Below, piece by piece: positions 5,949 through 7,685 of a stretch of DNA of 7,685 nt. The stretch comes from Acidobacteriaceae bacterium (GTDB lineage Bacteria > Acidobacteriota > Terriglobia > Terriglobales > Acidobacteriaceae). Both the position numbers and the translations under genes were made by a program. The notes under the pieces are model-generated. The model had not been told where the DNA came from and did no database searches. It worked only from the letters and a program-made list of their open reading frames with translations. Location of the stretch: NCBI GenBank assembly GCA_025929125.1, contig JAICMT010000060.1:1-7685 (forward strand). The letters run 5' to 3'. Numbering within the stretch: the first letter of the stretch is position 1; every line of letters starts with the position of its first letter.

Positions 5949-7342
5949 ACGGTCGGTCTGGCTCCGGTAGTGTCGGTGACGCGCTCCCAGAAGCTCGACG
6001 TAATCATGGGATCGCGGAAGCGGGCGAACCGCTCCCAATCGGGATAGAAGCTCTGGAACTGGTGGGGCGTCATCGCAGCGTCCTTGGCGGGATACAGGCG
6101 GCCGCCGTAGTCCAGCGTCATATCGCCCAGCCGTTCGAGCAACGGGAACGTGAGCCCCGCTTTGATCGGAAAATCCAGGGCAAACATGATGCCGGGGAGC
6201 GGGAAACTCATCATGCCGAGAGAAGGAATGTCGCCGAATGTCTTGAGCACCGCGAGGAAACTGGCAAGGCCTGAGTTCGCGATCTCGCGCAGAATGGCGA
6301 TCGTGCCCTCCTTGGCCCCATCCCACGGAATGACGTACTGGAATTGCACCAGGCCGTTACGGCCATACATGCGGTTCCAGTGCAGAACGGAATCCAGGGG
6401 ATAAAAGAAGGGCTCGTAATCTTGGAGAAGACGCACGTGCGGTTTGCGTTGTTTGTGGAAATAAACGGTGTTGAACGCGCTCACGGACGTACGGTTCAGC
6501 GCGAACCCTGGGGCATTCGCTGGGAAACGAAGTCGGGGTTCAGACGAACGCGTGAGTTCGGCGGGAACACGGGAGTGCTCGCCGAGCATGAAGATGCCGC
6601 GGGCAAAGTTTCTGCCGGTAGAGACGCAGTCCAGCCAGCTGACGGTGTACTCGACATCTTTGTACCGCTGCTTGAGGTCGAGGAACTCATCGATTCCGTG
6701 GAATTGGATCCCCTCGTAATCGATGCCACGGGAGACGATGGGCTTGAGCCGGAGCTGGGCCCAGCTGATCAACCCGGTAAGCCCCATTCCGCCGATTGTG
6801 GCGTGAAACCACTCTGGATTGTCGCGCGGGGAGCACAGCAGGCGTTTGCCATCCGAGCGCACCAGTTCAAAGCAGGGGACGTGATTGCCGAATGATCCAG
6901 CAGCCTCGTGGTTTTTCCCGTGGATGTCGTTGGCAATTGCGCCGCCCAGCGTAACGTATTTCGTCCCGGGGCTAACCGGCAGGAAGAAGCCCCGCGGTAC
7001 GGCGAACTCGAGGATCTGCGCCAGGGTGACGCCGGACTCTGCGGTAATGACGCCGGTTTGCGGGTCAAAGTCGAGCAGGCGGTTCATGCCCGTGGTCTGC
7101 AGCAGGATCCCGTCCTTCAGCAGGCAGACATCACCGTAGCTGCGACCCATCCCCACCGGCAGTACATGCTCATGCGAGCCAGCCAGAATCGCCGGAAAAT
7201 CGCTCTGCCAGTGGAGCTGGACCAACCGGCTGCTGTATTTGGGATATCGGCCCCAGGATTCAAACGGCGGTTTACCCGATGGCCGCACAGCCGCGGCAGC
7301 TGGGGGCAGAGATGCCGCGGATTCGACCGTGGAAGCGGGCAT
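5945..7342 (-). CDS. dprE1: DprE1-like FAD-dependent polyprenyl-phosphoryl-ribose 2-oxidase
   Basis: A 465-residue FAD-linked oxidase of the vanillyl-alcohol oxidase superfamily. By similarity to mycobacterial DprE1 it oxidises the 2-hydroxyl of polyprenyl-phosphoryl-ribofuranose, the first half of epimerisation to arabinose. The FAD domain shows GRYP at 31-34, LPVGMGRSYGD at 61-71, PVSPGTKYVTLGGAIANDIH at 122-141, HGKNH at 141-145, GSFGNHV at 149-155 and ATIGGMGLTGLI at 181-192. The substrate-binding part shows LVQFQYVIPW (331-340), LKTFGD (366-371), MSFPLPG (378-384), LDFPIKAG (389-396) and GGRLYPAKDA (413-422), including the equivalent of the catalytic lysine (Lys420). At the place of the mycobacterial cysteine attacked by benzothiazinones there is Ala388. 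The first 25 or so residues are a low-complexity extension relative to mycobacterial DprE1. The ATG at 7342 has no Shine-Dalgarno motif and may be leaderless. Confidence 0.88.
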   Translation of the reverse strand: MPASTVESAASLPPAAAAVRPSGKPPFESWGRYPKYSSRLVQLHWQSDFPAILAGSHEHVLPVGMGRSYGDVCLLKDGILLQTTGMNRLLDFDPQTGVITAESGVTLAQILEFAVPRGFFLPVSPGTKYVTLGGAIANDIHGKNHEAAGSFGNHVPCFELVRSDGKRLLCSPRDNPEWFHATIGGMGLTGLISWAQLRLKPIVSRGIDYEGIQFHGIDEFLDLKQRYKDVEYTVSWLDCVSTGRNFARGIFMLGEHSRVPAELTRSSEPRLRFPANAPGFALNRTSVSAFNTVYFHKQRKPHVRLLQDYEPFFYPLDSVLHWNRMYGRNGLVQFQYVIPWDGAKEGTIAILREIANSGLASFLAVLKTFGDIPSLGMMSFPLPGIMFALDFPIKAGLTFPLLERLGDMTLDYGGRLYPAKDAAMTPHQFQSFYPDWERFARFRDPMITSSFWERVTDTTGARPTV

Positions 7343-7349
7343 GAATTCT

Positions 7350-7355
7350 AGGATA
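7350..7355 (-). promoter_or_regulatory. Possible -10 box of the dprE1-dprE2 operon
   Basis: Read on the minus strand, TATCCT (four of six consensus matches, including the key TA...T) ends seven bases before the A of the ATG at 7342. That puts the expected transcription start on or next to the start codon. No Shine-Dalgarno motif lies between. The hexamer 17 bases upstream (AGTACC, 7378-7373) is a poor -35. The box falls in the 52-base gap after the GIY-YIG stop codon. Confidence 0.3.
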
Positions 7356-7394
7356 CCGTTTTACGCGAAGATGGTACTCGGCCTGCGTTCGCGT

Positions 7395-7685
7395 TTAGAG
7401 CGTCTCGGCTCCGAGTTCCAATACCCATGCTTTCTTTCGATCTACCAATTGCTGGTTGAGCAGAAGCGGCGAGAGATCGTCTGCGAATTTCTCAAGCGTC
7501 TCCAGGGTGAATGCCGCCTCGCCCTGGCCTTTCCAGGCGGATTGCAGAGAGCGGTGACGGCTCATTCCGCCCCGAAGCTGGAACCAGAGCGAGTTCTGGA
7601 CAGCATCCAGATTCGGCGAGGAGCCGACCCAGACCTGGCCGGTTGCGGAACAGCGAACTGCGTAGATTCCGCGGGGAACACTCCG
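7395..7685 (-). CDS. GIY-YIG family protein, degenerate, 5' end outside window
   Basis: A minus-strand frame open from the window edge to a TAA at 7397-7395, giving 96 residues with the start codon missing. Only a few residues should be lost, because the GIY motif is already at visible residues 6-8 and these small proteins are about 100 residues. GIYAV (6-10), then GQVWVGSSPNL (16-26), match the GIY...YIG-S-S-x-N-L core of GIY-YIG nucleases, with Trp in place of the first Tyr of YIG. SRHRSLQSAW (42-51) and AAFTLETLE (57-65) match later helix and strand positions of the single-domain subfamily. The catalytic Arg expected three residues after NL is Val29, and the Glu expected in the last helix seems to be Lys84 (before AWV). 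Nuclease activity is therefore doubtful; a DNA-binding or vestigial role is possible. It is 52 bases upstream of dprE1 on the same strand. Confidence 0.75.
   Translation of the reverse strand, partial: RSVPRGIYAVRCSATGQVWVGSSPNLDAVQNSLWFQLRGGMSRHRSLQSAWKGQGEAAFTLETLEKFADDLSPLLLNQQLVDRKKAWVLELGAETL

Noticed and set aside
5949..6326. 126-residue N-terminal extension of the reductase frame on the minus strand
   Set aside because: It lies wholly inside the well-supported oxidase gene in another frame, and the SDR fold needs nothing before the ATG at 5948, which forms an ATGA overlap.
6344..6895. Plus-strand open frame (183 residues) opposite the oxidase gene
   Set aside because: It is antisense to conserved DprE1 motifs, has no recognisable domain and no supporting ribosome binding site.
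1..7685. CRISPR array, insertion sequence, tRNA or riboswitch
   Set aside because: Coding sequence fills nearly the whole window; I saw no regularly spaced repeats, transposase motifs, flanking terminal repeats or intergenic space large enough for a structured RNA.

Overview
The window looks like a stretch of a moderately GC-rich bacterial chromosome. The gene content and protein style (a polyprenyl-phosphoribose epimerase pair, a small GIY-YIG protein of a soil-bacterium type, a lineage-restricted membrane-anchored hypothetical) suggest an acidobacterium (Terriglobia-like). That placement is inference; there is no rRNA or marker gene here. Coding density is very high, no gap exceeds 80 bases, and I see no mobile element, tRNA, rRNA or CRISPR array.

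Left part, plus strand: a membrane-anchored protein of unknown function with a BamE/SmpA-like tail (18-761), then an FkbM-family SAM methyltransferase with a TTG start and a good ribosome binding site (840-1517).

Centre, plus strand (1582-5091): a three-gene cluster of a circularly permuted ATP-grasp protein, an alpha-E protein and a transglutaminase-like protein. This trio is a recurrent bacterial cluster that comparative genomics has predicted to form, modify or cleave amide bonds in a peptide, but its product and substrate are not known. It is the best candidate here for a poorly described system. The first gene has a -10-like box only ten bases before its ATG and no Shine-Dalgarno sequence, which suggests leaderless or near-leaderless expression. 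The next two genes have ordinary ribosome binding sites.

Right part, minus strand (5121-7685): transcription converges on the trio, with only 29 bases between the two stop codons. Reading leftward there is the 3' part of a degenerate GIY-YIG protein running off the window edge, then a DprE1-like FAD oxidase and a DprE2-like short-chain reductase joined by an ATGA stop/start overlap. In mycobacteria this pair turns decaprenyl-phosphoryl-ribose into decaprenyl-phosphoryl-arabinose, the arabinose donor of the cell envelope. Here it implies a lipid-linked arabinofuranose (or related epimerised pentose) donor for an envelope or extracellular glycan. The position of the benzothiazinone-reactive cysteine of mycobacterial DprE1 appears to be alanine.
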